From: Skermanella rosea | Lineage (GTDB): Bacteria > Pseudomonadota > Alphaproteobacteria > Azospirillales > Azospirillaceae | Length of the DNA stretch: 64,000 bases | Reading direction: 5' to 3' | Assembly (NCBI RefSeq): GCF_016806835.2 | Contig: NZ_CP086111.1 | Coordinates: 3,899,471-3,963,470, forward strand | Part shown: positions 34,841 to 43,067 of the stretch, piece after piece | Layout: each line of letters begins with the position of its first letter | Position numbering within the stretch: position 1 is the first letter of the stretch | Notes under the pieces: model-generated | What the model saw: only the letters and a program-made list of their open reading frames with translations | Told to the model about the DNA's origin: nothing | Database searches by the model: none | Position numbers and translations under genes: made by a program

Positions 34841-35088
34841 TCGGCCCCGGGGACGAGCAGCCTTTCCGGGAGCCGTGGGAGGCCCACGCCTTCGCCATGA
34901 CGGTGAAGCTCCACGAGGCCGGCCATTTCACCTGGTCCGAATGGGCCGCGACCCTGTCGGAGGAGATCGCGGCCGCGCAGGGCCGGGGCGATCCCGACCA
35001 GGGGAACACATACTACCATCACTGGCTGCGCGCCCTGGAGCGCATGGTCGTGAGCAAGGGCCTGATACCGCCCGATGAGATGCCTTGA
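34837..35088 (+). CDS. Nitrile hydratase accessory protein (activator, P14K-like)
   Basis: An 83-residue protein with FREPWEAHAFAMTVKLHEAGHFTWSEWA and NTYYHHWLRALERMV, the pattern of the nitrile hydratase activator family, which resembles the N-terminal part of the beta subunit. In cobalt enzymes it delivers metal-loaded alpha subunit into the heterotetramer by subunit exchange. It is shorter than the usual ~140-residue P14K. Start at ATG 34837 by overlap with the beta stop. Confidence 0.87.
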   Translation: MIGPGDEQPFREPWEAHAFAMTVKLHEAGHFTWSEWAATLSEEIAAAQGRGDPDQGNTYYHHWLRALERMVVSKGLIPPDEMP

Positions 35089-35153
35089 GGATCCCCGGAG
35101 GGAACGCGGGATCGTCGAGGAGAGGATAACAACAAAAAACTGGGGGAAAGACG

Positions 35154-36146
35154 ATGATCAGAAGAACCTTCATCCGCACCTGCACCGCGGCCTTCGGCGC
35201 CCTGGTGACCGCCGGGATCGCGCTGGGGACCGCGCCGGCCTTCGCGGCCTATCCCGAGCGCCCGATCACCATGATCGTGCCCTGGGGTGCCGGCGGCGGC
35301 ACGGACGCCACCGCGCGGATCATCAGCAGCCTGCTGGAGAAGTCGCTGGGCCAGCCGATCAACGTGGTCAATCGGACCGGCGGCAGCGGCGTGGTCGGCC
35401 ACCAGGCGATCGCCAGCGCCTCGCCCGACGGCTACACGCTGGGCATCGCCACGGTCGAGATCGGCATGATGCACTGGCAGGGCCTGACCCAGCTCACCTA
35501 TGCCGACTATACCCCGCTCGCGCTGATGAACGAGGATCCGGCCGGCCTCCAGGTCGCCCAGGACAGCGAGTACACGTCGGCCCGCGACCTGCTCGAAGCG
35601 ATCCGCGCCAACCCGGGCGACATGAAGGCGTCGGGCACCGGCCAGGGCGGCATCTGGCACCTGGCGATCGCCGGCATGCTCGACGAGGCCGGCATCGACC
35701 CGCAGGCGGTTCCGTGGGTCCCGAGCCAGGGCGCCGCGCCGGGGCTCCAGGACCTCGTCGCCGGCGGGGTCGAGATCGTCCCCTGCTCCCTGCCGGAGGC
35801 TCGTTCCCTGATCGACGCCGGGCGGGTCAAGAGCCTCGCCATCATGGCGAAGGAGCGCAATCCCCTGTTCCCAAACATTCCGACCCTCAAGGAGCAGACC
35901 GGCATCGACTGGACCATGGCCGCCTGGCGCGGCATCGTCGGGCCGAAGGGCCTGCCGGAGGACGTCTCGGAGAAGCTCAAGACGGCGCTGAAGCAGGTGT
36001 ATGACAGCTCCGAGTTCAAGGACTTCATGAACCAGCGCGGCTTCGGCATGATCTATGCCTCGGGCGAGCAGTTCGGGAACTTCATGGCCGAGAGCAACGA
36101 CAGCCTCGGCAAGGTGATGAAGGCGGTCGGCATCGCGAAGCAGTAA
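35154..36146 (+). CDS. Tripartite tricarboxylate transporter substrate-binding protein (TctC family)
   Basis: A 330-residue periplasmic protein with a signal peptide (RRTFIRTCTAAFGALVTAG, cleavage near AFAAYPERP). TctC/Bug landmarks are YPERPITMIVPWGAGGGTDATAR, VNRTGGSGVVGHQAIA and the SARDLLEAIRANPGDMKASG region. It binds a carboxylate for TctAB. The gene follows the nitrile hydratase genes after 65 bases, and GGGGGAAAG-like purine-rich sequence precedes it. Bug proteins are specific for diverse carboxylates, so the ligand is open. Confidence 0.9.
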   Translation: MIRRTFIRTCTAAFGALVTAGIALGTAPAFAAYPERPITMIVPWGAGGGTDATARIISSLLEKSLGQPINVVNRTGGSGVVGHQAIASASPDGYTLGIATVEIGMMHWQGLTQLTYADYTPLALMNEDPAGLQVAQDSEYTSARDLLEAIRANPGDMKASGTGQGGIWHLAIAGMLDEAGIDPQAVPWVPSQGAAPGLQDLVAGGVEIVPCSLPEARSLIDAGRVKSLAIMAKERNPLFPNIPTLKEQTGIDWTMAAWRGIVGPKGLPEDVSEKLKTALKQVYDSSEFKDFMNQRGFGMIYASGEQFGNFMAESNDSLGKVMKAVGIAKQ

Positions 36147-36161
36147 GACAAGCTTTCGGCG

Positions 36162-36635
36162 ATGCGGATCAACGACGCCATCCTGGGCGCCGTGCTGCTG
36201 GCCTTCGCGATCGCGATCGGCCTGTACGCACGCACCCTGCCGGCGATCCCGGGCCAGGAATACGGCGCAGCCGTGTTCCCGACCTGGATCGCCTTCGCCA
36301 TCGGCGCCTGCTCGCTGGTCCTGATCGCCGGAGGACTCCGGCACTGGACCGAGACGGGCGCCGTCTCCCTCGCTTCCTGGGCTCGCTCGGGACACCATCT
36401 GCGCGCGCTGGCGATCACCGTGGCGCTGGTGGTCTTCTATATCCTGGTGTCCACTCCGCTGGGCTTCATCCCCACGGCCTTCATCACGCTGACGGCGCTG
36501 TTCGCCGTTCTCGGCGTGAGGCTGGTGCCGGCCCTCGCGGTGGCCGCCGTCCTGACCATGGTGGTCCATTACGGCTTCTACAGCCTGCTGCGCGTGCCGC
36601 TGCCGTGGGGCGTCCTGACCCCCTGGGCGTGGTGA
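36162..36635 (+). CDS. Tripartite tricarboxylate transporter small membrane subunit (TctB family)
   Basis: A 157-residue membrane protein with four helices (AILGAVLLAFAIAIGLYA, IAFAIGACSLVLIAGGL, ITVALVVFYILVST, FITLTALFAVLGVRLV) and the TctB-type segment GQEYGAAVFPTWI. It lies 15 bases after the binding protein gene and 6 bases before tctA. The fixed order C-B-A supports one transporter. Confidence 0.88.
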   Translation: MRINDAILGAVLLAFAIAIGLYARTLPAIPGQEYGAAVFPTWIAFAIGACSLVLIAGGLRHWTETGAVSLASWARSGHHLRALAITVALVVFYILVSTPLGFIPTAFITLTALFAVLGVRLVPALAVAAVLTMVVHYGFYSLLRVPLPWGVLTPWAW

Positions 36636-36641
36636 CGCCGC

Positions 36642-38126
36642 ATGGACGCGATCCTTCTTGCCTCCGAGATGGTGTTCCAGCCGCAGGTGCTGCTCACCAT
36701 CGTCATGGCGGCGCTGTTCGGCCTGTTCGTCGGCGCGGTCCCCGGACTGACCGCGACCATGGCGACGGCGCTGCTGGTCCCGATCACCTTCTTCATGGAG
36801 CCGGTCCCCGCGATCGGCGCCATCGTGACCTGCTCGGCCATGGCGATCTTCGCCGGCGACATCCCGGGGACGCTGCTGCGCATCCCCGGGACCCCGGCCT
36901 CGGCCGCCTATACCGACGAGGCCTACGCCATGACCCGCAAGGGCCAGGGCGAGCTGGCCCTGGGCGCCAACCTGCTGTTCTCGGCGCTGGGCGGCCTGTT
37001 CGGCACCGCGATCCTGATCGTCGCCGCCCCGTCGCTGGCGGAAGTGGCGCTCCGCTTCAGCTCGTTCGAGTATTTCTGGCTGGCCTGCCTGGGCCTGACC
37101 TGCGCCACGGTGGTCGGCACCGGCTCGACGGTGAAGGGGCTGGTCAGCCTGCTGATCGGGCTGTTCGTCGCTACCATCGGCCTGAACAACCCGGCGGGCG
37201 TGCCGCGCTTCACCTTCGGCAACGTGGACCTGCTGGGCGGGATCGACTTCATCCCGGCCATGATCGGGTTGTTCGCGGTGTCGGAGATCTTCCGCTACGT
37301 GCTGGGCATGGCGCCCGACCTGGACGGCGCGCAGACCAAGGTCGGCAACCTGTTCACCGGCTGGGGACGGCTGATGAAGCAGTACTGGCGCCAGTCGATC
37401 CGCGGCAACGTGATCGGCATCTCGATCGGCGCGCTGCCCGGGGCCGGGGCCGACATCGCGTCGTGGGTCAGCTATGCCGTCAGCAAGCGGTTCTCGCGCA
37501 CGCCGGAGAAGTTCGGCACCGGCCATGTCGAAGGCATCATTGAGAGCACCTCGTCCAACAACGCGGCGCTGGGCGGGGCCTGGGTGCCGGCCCTGGTGTT
37601 CGGCATCCCCGGCGACAGCATCACCGCGATCGTGATCGGCGTGCTGTACCTGAAGGGCATGAACCCCGGCCCGACCATCTTCATCAACAACCCCCAGGAC
37701 ATCTACGCGGTCTTCCTGATCTTCATCCTGGCCAACATCTTCATGATCCCGGCCGGCTGGGCCGCGATCAAGTCGGCCCGGGTGCTGATGCGGGTGCCGC
37801 GGAACGTCCTGATGCCGACGATCCTGATGTTCTGCGTCGTGGGATCTTTCGCCATCAACAACTCGGTGTTCGGCATCACGGTGATGCTGGTCTTCGGGCT
37901 GCTGGGCTTCGTGATGGAGGAGAACGGGTTCCCGATCGCGCCGACCATCCTGGGGATCGTTCTCGGCCCCATGCTGGAGGAGAACTTCGTCACCTCGATG
38001 ATCAAGTCCGGCGGCAGCTTCGCGGGATTCTTCGAGCGGCCGATCTCGGGAACCCTGGGCGTGATCACCCTGGCGATCTGGATCGTCCCGCTGGTCCTGT
38101 TCGTCTGGCGGAAGGCGCGGAGCTGA
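36642..38126 (+). CDS. Tripartite tricarboxylate transporter large permease (TctA family)
   Basis: A 494-residue polytopic permease with about 12 helices and the conserved TctA motifs GAVPGLTATMATALL, GDIPGTLLRIPGTPASAA, GALPGAGADIASWVSY and GGAWVPALVFGIPGDS (duplicated PG-rich hairpins). It forms the cation-coupled translocation path. It is the last gene of the SDR-nitrile hydratase-Tct operon, followed by a hairpin at 38147-38171. Confidence 0.93.
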   Translation: MDAILLASEMVFQPQVLLTIVMAALFGLFVGAVPGLTATMATALLVPITFFMEPVPAIGAIVTCSAMAIFAGDIPGTLLRIPGTPASAAYTDEAYAMTRKGQGELALGANLLFSALGGLFGTAILIVAAPSLAEVALRFSSFEYFWLACLGLTCATVVGTGSTVKGLVSLLIGLFVATIGLNNPAGVPRFTFGNVDLLGGIDFIPAMIGLFAVSEIFRYVLGMAPDLDGAQTKVGNLFTGWGRLMKQYWRQSIRGNVIGISIGALPGAGADIASWVSYAVSKRFSRTPEKFGTGHVEGIIESTSSNNAALGGAWVPALVFGIPGDSITAIVIGVLYLKGMNPGPTIFINNPQDIYAVFLIFILANIFMIPAGWAAIKSARVLMRVPRNVLMPTILMFCVVGSFAINNSVFGITVMLVFGLLGFVMEENGFPIAPTILGIVLGPMLEENFVTSMIKSGGSFAGFFERPISGTLGVITLAIWIVPLVLFVWRKARS

Positions 38127-38146
38127 GCCACAGCATTTTTCTTCTT

Positions 38147-38171
38147 CATGCGCGGGCTCGACCCGCGCATG
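38147..38171. terminator. Hairpin after the TctCBA operon (REP-like)
   Basis: CATGCGCGGG (38147-38156) pairs perfectly with CCCGCGCATG (38162-38171) around CTCGA. It sits 20 bases after the tctA stop with a short T-rich run before it. It may terminate the operon, and it shares its design with the element at 15766-15788, so it is also a REP-family member. Confidence 0.6.
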
Positions 38172-38296
38172 ACGATGAGGGGATGTAAGCGCCGGCCGCG
38201 ACGCTGACCCGGCCGCGCATGTGGGTTTACTGTCCATTAAGCTTAATGGACGATAACCAATGGCATCACAGGCTCGAACCGTGCGGAGCTTTGCCG

Positions 38297-38983
38297 ATGT
38301 CATTGAATTTCCTGGTTCGGGGCAAGGTGGACAACCTGCCCCAACCGCAGAAGGATGGTGAGACGCGGGCGCTGCCCGCGATCTCGCCGCCCAAGCCCCA
38401 GCGCGAACGCCTGGCTGCCCCCGCCCCTTCCTCCGCCGAACCGAAGATGACCGACGACCTGCACGCGATCGCGACGCTGATCGGGCAGCTCAGCGACGAG
38501 CCGCCCGGGCGCGGCGCCCCGCGGCCGAAGTTCGAGGAGGCTGCGGACCAGGACGACGACCAGGAAGAGGACGGCGTCCTCGACCTTTCCGCAGACACCA
38601 GCGCGCACGAGGATCCCTTGTTCGACGAATGCCAAGCCACGCTCGCCCGCCTGGACGCCGCCAAGAACAGCGGCGAGTCGCTGCTGTCCCAGATCGAGGC
38701 TTTCTCGGGCACGCTGGAGCGCCAAGCCGCCGAGCTGTCGATGGCCCGGGCCTCCATGGCGAAGCTGGCGTCGGACAACAGCCGACTGGTCAACGAGAAC
38801 GACCGGTTGCGCGTGATGCTGCGCTCCCTGCTGGACGCCATCGATGCCGACGCCCGGCGCAACAACGAGAGCATCGCCGCCGCCGAGCGCCGGCTGCGCG
38901 ACCTGCACCGTCCCGCCGGCGACCGCCAGGGCAGCGAGCGGTCCAAGCAACCGCCCGCCCGCGGGCTCGTCGCCGAGGGCTAG
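38297..38983 (+). CDS. Coiled-coil protein, function unknown
   Basis: A 228-residue soluble protein. The N-terminal half is Pro- and acid-rich and probably disordered (stretch DQDDDQEEDGVLDLSAD). The C-terminal half is a coiled coil (AKNSGESLLSQIEAFSGTLE, then DNSRLVNENDRLRVMLRSLL). The start MSLNFLVRGKVDNLPQPQK at 38297 is preferred to an upstream ATG at 38219, where codon use is poor. No family is recognised. The stop is followed by the repeat island. Confidence 0.55.
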   Translation: MSLNFLVRGKVDNLPQPQKDGETRALPAISPPKPQRERLAAPAPSSAEPKMTDDLHAIATLIGQLSDEPPGRGAPRPKFEEAADQDDDQEEDGVLDLSADTSAHEDPLFDECQATLARLDAAKNSGESLLSQIEAFSGTLERQAAELSMARASMAKLASDNSRLVNENDRLRVMLRSLLDAIDADARRNNESIAAAERRLRDLHRPAGDRQGSERSKQPPARGLVAEG

Positions 38984-39025
38984 TGGTCCGGTCGGAACGG
39001 AGGATTCCCCCGCTTCATGTTTTGC

Positions 39026-39411
39026 GATGCGTTGGGCCACGGCCCAATGCATCGGTCCGGCTGCCTGGGGCGGGTCGACCTGATCGGGCACCGCTCCAGC
39101 GGGGGCGACGCAAGCGTAAATCAGGTTCTTGCCACAGATTACGGCGATGGACAAAGATACGGACCGAATCATCTGAGGCTATCGCCGTAATCTGTGGCCG
39201 ATTTCCTTCATTCCATGCCGGCTTCGAACAAGGCAGGCCGGATGCGGACCGACCTGATGATGGAGCTTCCGACCGGGTTGACCTGCGCCATTCATGCAGC
39301 CTGCCGTTCCACTCGCCGCGATGCGTTGGGCCACGGCCCAACCTACGGTTTGATGCAGGGCGGAGGTGATGCGGGCCGTCGATCGTAGGTTGGGTCGCGG
39401 CCCAACGCATC
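39026..39411. repeat. Palindromic repeat island with three related 28-bp units
   Basis: Unit A (39026-39053), unit B (39320-39347) and unit C (39384-39411, opposite orientation to B) share the core GCGTTGGGCCACGGCCCAA. B and C form an inverted pair with only two or three differences. After A and after C the next ~45 bases are also alike (GGTCCGGCTGCC, then GATCGACCTGATCGG or the close GGTCGACCTGATCGG). The island fills the 470-bp gap between the coiled-coil gene and the Rrf2 gene, without credible coding frames. Confidence 0.7.
39131..39198. repeat. Perfect 18-bp inverted repeat
   Basis: GCCACAGATTACGGCGAT at 39131-39148 is the exact reverse complement of 39181-39198, with 32 bases between. 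It lies inside the repeat island but is unrelated in sequence to the 28-bp units, and resembles the ends of a small MITE-like element. Confidence 0.65.
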
Positions 39412-39453
39412 GGTCCGGCTGCCCCGGCCGGATCGACCTGATCGGGTACCGCT

Positions 39454-39906
39454 CTAGGCCCCGGCGGCGCGGTCGAGTTGGAGCAGCTCCGTCAAGCGTT
39501 CCCTGGGCTCGACGAGCTGGGCCAGCGTGTATTGGTCCAGCACGTCAAGGAACGCCTGGAGCGCCCGGCCCAGCGCCCCTTTCAGGACGCAGGCGGAGAC
39601 GATCCGGCATCCGGCGGCACCGTCCGCGTCGAAGCACTGCACCAGGGCCATGTCCTGTTCCATCTTGCGCACCACGTCGCCGATCACGATCTGCGCCGCC
39701 GGCCGGGCGAGCCGCAGGCCGCCGTTCCGGCCGCGGACGGTTTCGACGAAGCCCATCAGGCCGAGTTGGTGGACCACCTTCAGCAGGTGGTTGTTGGATA
39801 TGCCGTAGTGGTCGGATATCTGCTTGATCGTGACCAGCTCACCCTTCCGAACCCCCAGGTAGATCAGGACCCTGAGGGAATAGTCGGTATAGGTGGTCAG
39901 GCGCAT
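39454..39906 (-). CDS. nsrR: Rrf2-family regulator, NsrR-like (NO-sensing)
   Basis: A 150-residue Rrf2 protein: MRLTTYTDYSLRVLIYLGV start, winged HTH with ISDHYGISNNHLLKVVHQLG and GRNGGLRLARPA, and three Cys in the order expected for an Fe-S cluster (QCFDADGAAGCRIVSAC). This is the NsrR pattern; NsrR loses repression when NO attacks its cluster. The hemerythrin gene immediately upstream on the same strand is a typical NsrR target. IscR is the alternative, but the N-terminal sequence and lack of isc genes favour NsrR. Confidence 0.82.
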   Translation of the reverse strand: MRLTTYTDYSLRVLIYLGVRKGELVTIKQISDHYGISNNHLLKVVHQLGLMGFVETVRGRNGGLRLARPAAQIVIGDVVRKMEQDMALVQCFDADGAAGCRIVSACVLKGALGRALQAFLDVLDQYTLAQLVEPRERLTELLQLDRAAGA

Positions 39907-40023
39907 GGCGAACTCCGAGCCGGCCGGATTAATGATGCACCCGATATATAAGTTTTCCCGGGCGGCGGAGTAGCCCCCTTAAGGAGCCCCCCTCGACGGA
40001 GACGGCTCCGCGCCCGGAAAGGT

Positions 40024-40566
40024 TCAGGCCTCGCTGAGGAGCAGTTCCCCCAGCTTCTGGTAATGGGCCTTGCCGCTTGTCAGCGGATCCTCCTGCCGGC
40101 CGACGCTGCTTTCCAGCTCCGCCCAGTCTTCCGCGGTCAGGATACGCGCGGCGGCGGGCAGCACGTCGCCCACCTCGCGCATCATGTGGGACCGCTGGAA
40201 GTCCACATAGTCCATGGCGGCCTTGACGAAGATGTCGCGCGGCATGGTCGCGTCCTCGATCAGCTGCTCGACCAGCGTGGCGAACTTGGCCGAGACCTGG
40301 GGCATCCGGGCGTGGTCTTCGAGCAGGGCGTCCACCGCATCGGCAAGGGCCGGCTCGCGCTCCTTCAGCTTCTGGAAGACCGCGTTCTCCTTGGGATGGT
40401 GGTAGAGATCGGGGTACGCCTGGGTATAATCCATGATCAGGTGGAGCAGATCCAGGTCCGGCGTCTCGGAGTCGTTGAACAGCGTCACCTGCCGGTCGAT
40501 CAGGTGAAGCAGTTTCGCTATCGTCCGATGCTCGTCATTGATCGCCGTGATGATTGCAGGCGTCAT
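40024..40566 (-). CDS. Hemerythrin domain-containing protein
   Basis: A 180-residue four-helix protein. Putative diiron ligands are His13 (NDEHRTIAKLL), the HHPKENAVF motif (H-x-x-x-E), His in LLEDHARM and His in QRSHMMREVGDVL. Such proteins bind oxygen or NO, or act in Fe-S repair and nitrosative-stress defence. It lies 117 bases upstream of the NsrR-like gene in the same direction, which supports a role in NO response. Length and ligand spacing are normal. Confidence 0.85.
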   Translation of the reverse strand: MTPAIITAINDEHRTIAKLLHLIDRQVTLFNDSETPDLDLLHLIMDYTQAYPDLYHHPKENAVFQKLKEREPALADAVDALLEDHARMPQVSAKFATLVEQLIEDATMPRDIFVKAAMDYVDFQRSHMMREVGDVLPAAARILTAEDWAELESSVGRQEDPLTSGKAHYQKLGELLLSEA

Positions 40567-40704
40567 TGCAGCTCTCCTTCCTGTCCGTGACAGGACGATC
40601 TGGCAGTGTCCGGACCCTGCGCGGGTCGTCCGTTGTTCTTGTGCCGATCAGGAGTCTATGCCCGCGGGCCGTCTGCTGCGATGCGACAAACCGCGCCGAT
40701 GCCA

Positions 40705-40775
40705 TCGCATGCCCGTGCTATCGCATGCCCGTGCTATCGCATGCCCGTGCTATCGCATGCCCGTGCTATCGCATG
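40705..40775. repeat. 16-bp tandem repeat, 4.4 copies
   Basis: The unit TCGCATGCCCGTGCTA repeats perfectly four times from 40705 to 40768, with seven more bases of a fifth copy. Each unit has the palindrome GCATGC. The array lies in the gap before the hemerythrin gene and overlaps the last codons and stop of the 33-residue peptide gene. It is too short-period for a CRISPR array. Confidence 0.9.
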
Positions 40776-40867
40776 AAAGTGAACAGGATGACCAGCAGCA
40801 CCAGCGCGCCGCCGATGATCAGGTAGAGCGGATCGATGCCGGAGCGCCGCTTCTTCGCGTTCTTCAT
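40766..40867 (-). CDS. 33-residue single-helix membrane peptide
   Basis: The frame encodes MKNAKKRRSGIDPLYLIIGG and a Leu/Val-rich end (ALVLLVILFTFMR): a basic N-terminus, one transmembrane helix and a short C-terminus. GGAGGAGAC lies directly upstream of the ATG at 40867, a strong ribosome-binding site. The last two codons and the stop fall in the 16-bp tandem repeat. Similar tiny basic-helix proteins are found in Azospirillum-like genomes; the function is unknown. Confidence 0.62.
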   Translation of the reverse strand: MKNAKKRRSGIDPLYLIIGGALVLLVILFTFMR

Positions 40868-41059
40868 TGTCTCCTCCTCAGGGACCGGCGGTCGGCCGGT
40901 GACGGCCTCGGGTCCGATCATCCTCCCGGACGGGGACCGAATCCAGCGTGAATCGACTCCCGTGGTAGTCGTCGGAAAGGGCGCGACCATCCCCCCGCCG
41001 CCCTGTTTTCACCAGTGCCGCCTTCCGTCGGCTTCACCCTTCTTGATCAGGAGACCACT

Positions 41060-41389
41060 ATGGACCTCGACCGCGTCAGACAGCGTGCCTACGAGATATG
41101 GCAGCAGGAGGGACAGCCCGAAGGCAAGCAGCAGGAACACTGGGAACAGGCCATGCGCGAGGTCGGCGGCGACCAAGGCGTGCCCGGAGGGGACATGCAG
41201 TCCGGCGCAGGGCTGCAATCGGGTGCCGACGACGACAAGGCCATGGGTAGCATCTCGGATGCCGCGGGCGCCATGCGCGAAGCGTCCGGCAGCCCGGAGG
41301 TCGGCGCGGCCGAAGGGACGGACGCCGACCAGTTCGGCAAGCAGGCGGTCGAACCCGGCGTCCAGAACGAGACGGGCGGCGGCGCCTGA
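41060..41389 (+). CDS. DUF2934 domain-containing small protein
   Basis: A 109-residue acidic protein. Residues 1-35 (RVRQRAYEIWQQEGQPEGK) match the DUF2934 motif, common in short, probably stress-related proteins. The rest is Gly/Ala/Asp-rich and likely disordered. The ATG at 41060 has AGGAG at good spacing (TCAGGAGACCACTATG). It converges on the spoVR gene with a hairpin between. The function of the family is not known. Confidence 0.72.
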   Translation: MDLDRVRQRAYEIWQQEGQPEGKQQEHWEQAMREVGGDQGVPGGDMQSGAGLQSGADDDKAMGSISDAAGAMREASGSPEVGAAEGTDADQFGKQAVEPGVQNETGGGA

Positions 41390-41407
41390 CGCGGGGCGCC
41401 CCAAGGC

Positions 41408-41438
41408 GCAGGCCGGCCGCCGGGCGAGGCCGGCCTGC
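41408..41438. terminator. Bidirectional hairpin between convergent genes
   Basis: GCAGGCCGGCC (41408-41418) pairs perfectly with GGCCGGCCTGC (41428-41438) around a 9-base loop. It sits between the stop of the DUF2934 gene and the stop of the convergent spoVR gene, the usual place for a shared terminator. Confidence 0.65.
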
Positions 41439-41443
41439 GACTG

Positions 41444-43000
41444 TCAGCTCAACAGCAGCGAACTGGCCGAGACGGTGTGTTCCTTCAGGACCGCCTCGGT
41501 CGTCGCGTCCACCTCCACCAGCATCACCTCGTAGCCCCAGAGGTTGGCGATGTGGCGAAGCACCGCCCGGGCATCGCTCTCGTCGAGCAGCACCCGGTTG
41601 ATCACCCGATGCTGGAGGATCAGCTTGCGGTCCCCTGCCAAGTCCACGTCGAGGATCTGGATGTCGGGTTCCAGGTAGCCGATGTCGTACTGGCGGGCCA
41701 GCGCCTTGCGGACCTTGCGGTAGCCGCGCTCGTTGTGGATCGCCTCGACCAGCATCTCGGGCTCGGACGCGTCGTTCCGGACCTCGAACATGCGCATCTT
41801 GCGCATCAGCGCCGGGCTCAGGTACTGGAGCACGAAGCTTTCGTCACGGAAATTGGCCCAGGCCTCGCGCAGCGTTCCCATGGCGTCGCCGTTGCCGGCA
41901 TAGTCGGGGAACCATTCCCGGTCCTCGTCGGTCGGGTTGGTCGCGATGCGCTCGATGTCCTGCATCATCGCGAAGCCGATGGCGTAGGGATTGATGCCGC
42001 TGAACCGCGGATCGTCGAAGTTGGGCTGGAACACCACGCTGGTGTGGGAGTGCAGGAACTCCAGCAGCGCCCCGTCGGACATCAGGCCCTTCTGGTGCAG
42101 CCGATTCATGATGTAGTAGTGGGTGTAGGTGGCACACCCCTCGTTCATCAGTTTGGTCTGCTTCTGCGGGTAGAAATACTGGGCGACCCGGCGGACGATG
42201 CGCAGGATCTCGCGCTGCCACTGGTGCAGGCGCGGCGCCTTCTTTTCCAGGAAGTAGAGGATGTTCTCCTCCGGCAGCGCCAGCAGCGCCTTGCGGCTCT
42301 CGACCGCCGACACCGATTCCTTCACCCCCGGCTTGGTCGGGACCGTCCGCCAGAGGTCGTTGTACATCTTTCGGTTATATTCCTGCCGCTCGTCCTCGCG
42401 GCGCTGCTCTTCCCGCAGGTCGAGCGGCTGCTTGCGCGGATAGCGGTGGACGCCGTGGCTCATCAGCGCGTGGGCGGCGTCGAGCGTCCGCTCGACGGCC
42501 TGGTGGCCGTAGCGCTCCTCGCATTTGAGGATGAAGGTCTTGGCGAATTCCAGATAGTCCAGGATGCCCTTGGCATCGGTCCACTGGCGAAACAGGTTGT
42601 TGTTCTTGAAGAAGTGGTTGTGGCCGAACGCCGCGTGCGCGATCACCAGAGTCTGCATCGTCATGGAGTTCTCCTCCATGATGTAACTGATGCAGGGGCT
42701 GGAGTTGATCACGATCTCGTAGGCCAGGCCGCGCAGGCCCTTGCGGTACAGGGTCTCGTCCTGCGCGAAGTGCTTGCCGAACGACCAGTGCTTGTACATC
42801 AGCGGCATGCCGATGGACGAGTAGGCGTCCAGCATCTGCTCGGCCGTGATCACCTCGATCTGGTTCGGATAGATGTCCAGCCCCATCTCGTCGAACGCGA
42901 TCCGCTCGATCGCGTCATAGGCGCGCTTGATCTTGTCGTAATCCCAGTCCGCGCCTTCGAAGATCAACTGGTTGCCGTCGTCGAGCATCTGCATGGACAT
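41444..43000 (-). CDS. SpoVR family protein (YcgB-like)
   Basis: A 518-residue cytoplasmic protein matching SpoVR/YcgB across its length: DWDYDKIKRAYDAIERIAFD, YPNQIEVITAEQMLDAYSS, ISYIMEENSMTMQTLVIAHA and MNEGCATYTHYYIMNRLH. The His/Glu-rich segments (AHAAFGHNHFFKNN, MNEGCATYTHYY) hint at metal binding, but the biochemical role is unknown. It is the third gene of a prkA-yeaH-spoVR operon, 67 bases after the yeaH stop. In E. coli and Bacillus the equivalents are linked to stress survival and sporulation. Confidence 0.92.
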   Translation of the reverse strand: MSMQMLDDGNQLIFEGADWDYDKIKRAYDAIERIAFDEMGLDIYPNQIEVITAEQMLDAYSSIGMPLMYKHWSFGKHFAQDETLYRKGLRGLAYEIVINSSPCISYIMEENSMTMQTLVIAHAAFGHNHFFKNNNLFRQWTDAKGILDYLEFAKTFILKCEERYGHQAVERTLDAAHALMSHGVHRYPRKQPLDLREEQRREDERQEYNRKMYNDLWRTVPTKPGVKESVSAVESRKALLALPEENILYFLEKKAPRLHQWQREILRIVRRVAQYFYPQKQTKLMNEGCATYTHYYIMNRLHQKGLMSDGALLEFLHSHTSVVFQPNFDDPRFSGINPYAIGFAMMQDIERIATNPTDEDREWFPDYAGNGDAMGTLREAWANFRDESFVLQYLSPALMRKMRMFEVRNDASEPEMLVEAIHNERGYRKVRKALARQYDIGYLEPDIQILDVDLAGDRKLILQHRVINRVLLDESDARAVLRHIANLWGYEVMLVEVDATTEAVLKEHTVSASSLLLS

Positions 43001-43067
43001 CTGTCGTTCCTTCGGCCCGCTGCCCGGGCCCGCTGACTAGGTGTGTCCGCTTCGGCCTGTCCGCTTC

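Noticed and set aside
35019-38303. 1094-codon minus-strand open frame opposite the TctCBA genes
   Set aside because: Low-complexity, no domain, antisense to three well-conserved transporter genes.
39907-39960. NsrR operator upstream of the NsrR-like gene
   Set aside because: One GATGCA half site and an AT-rich run are present, but no second half at the right distance.
40705-40775. CRISPR array
   Set aside because: 16-bp units directly adjoining with no spacers, and no cas genes. The 123-bp TPR units are coding.
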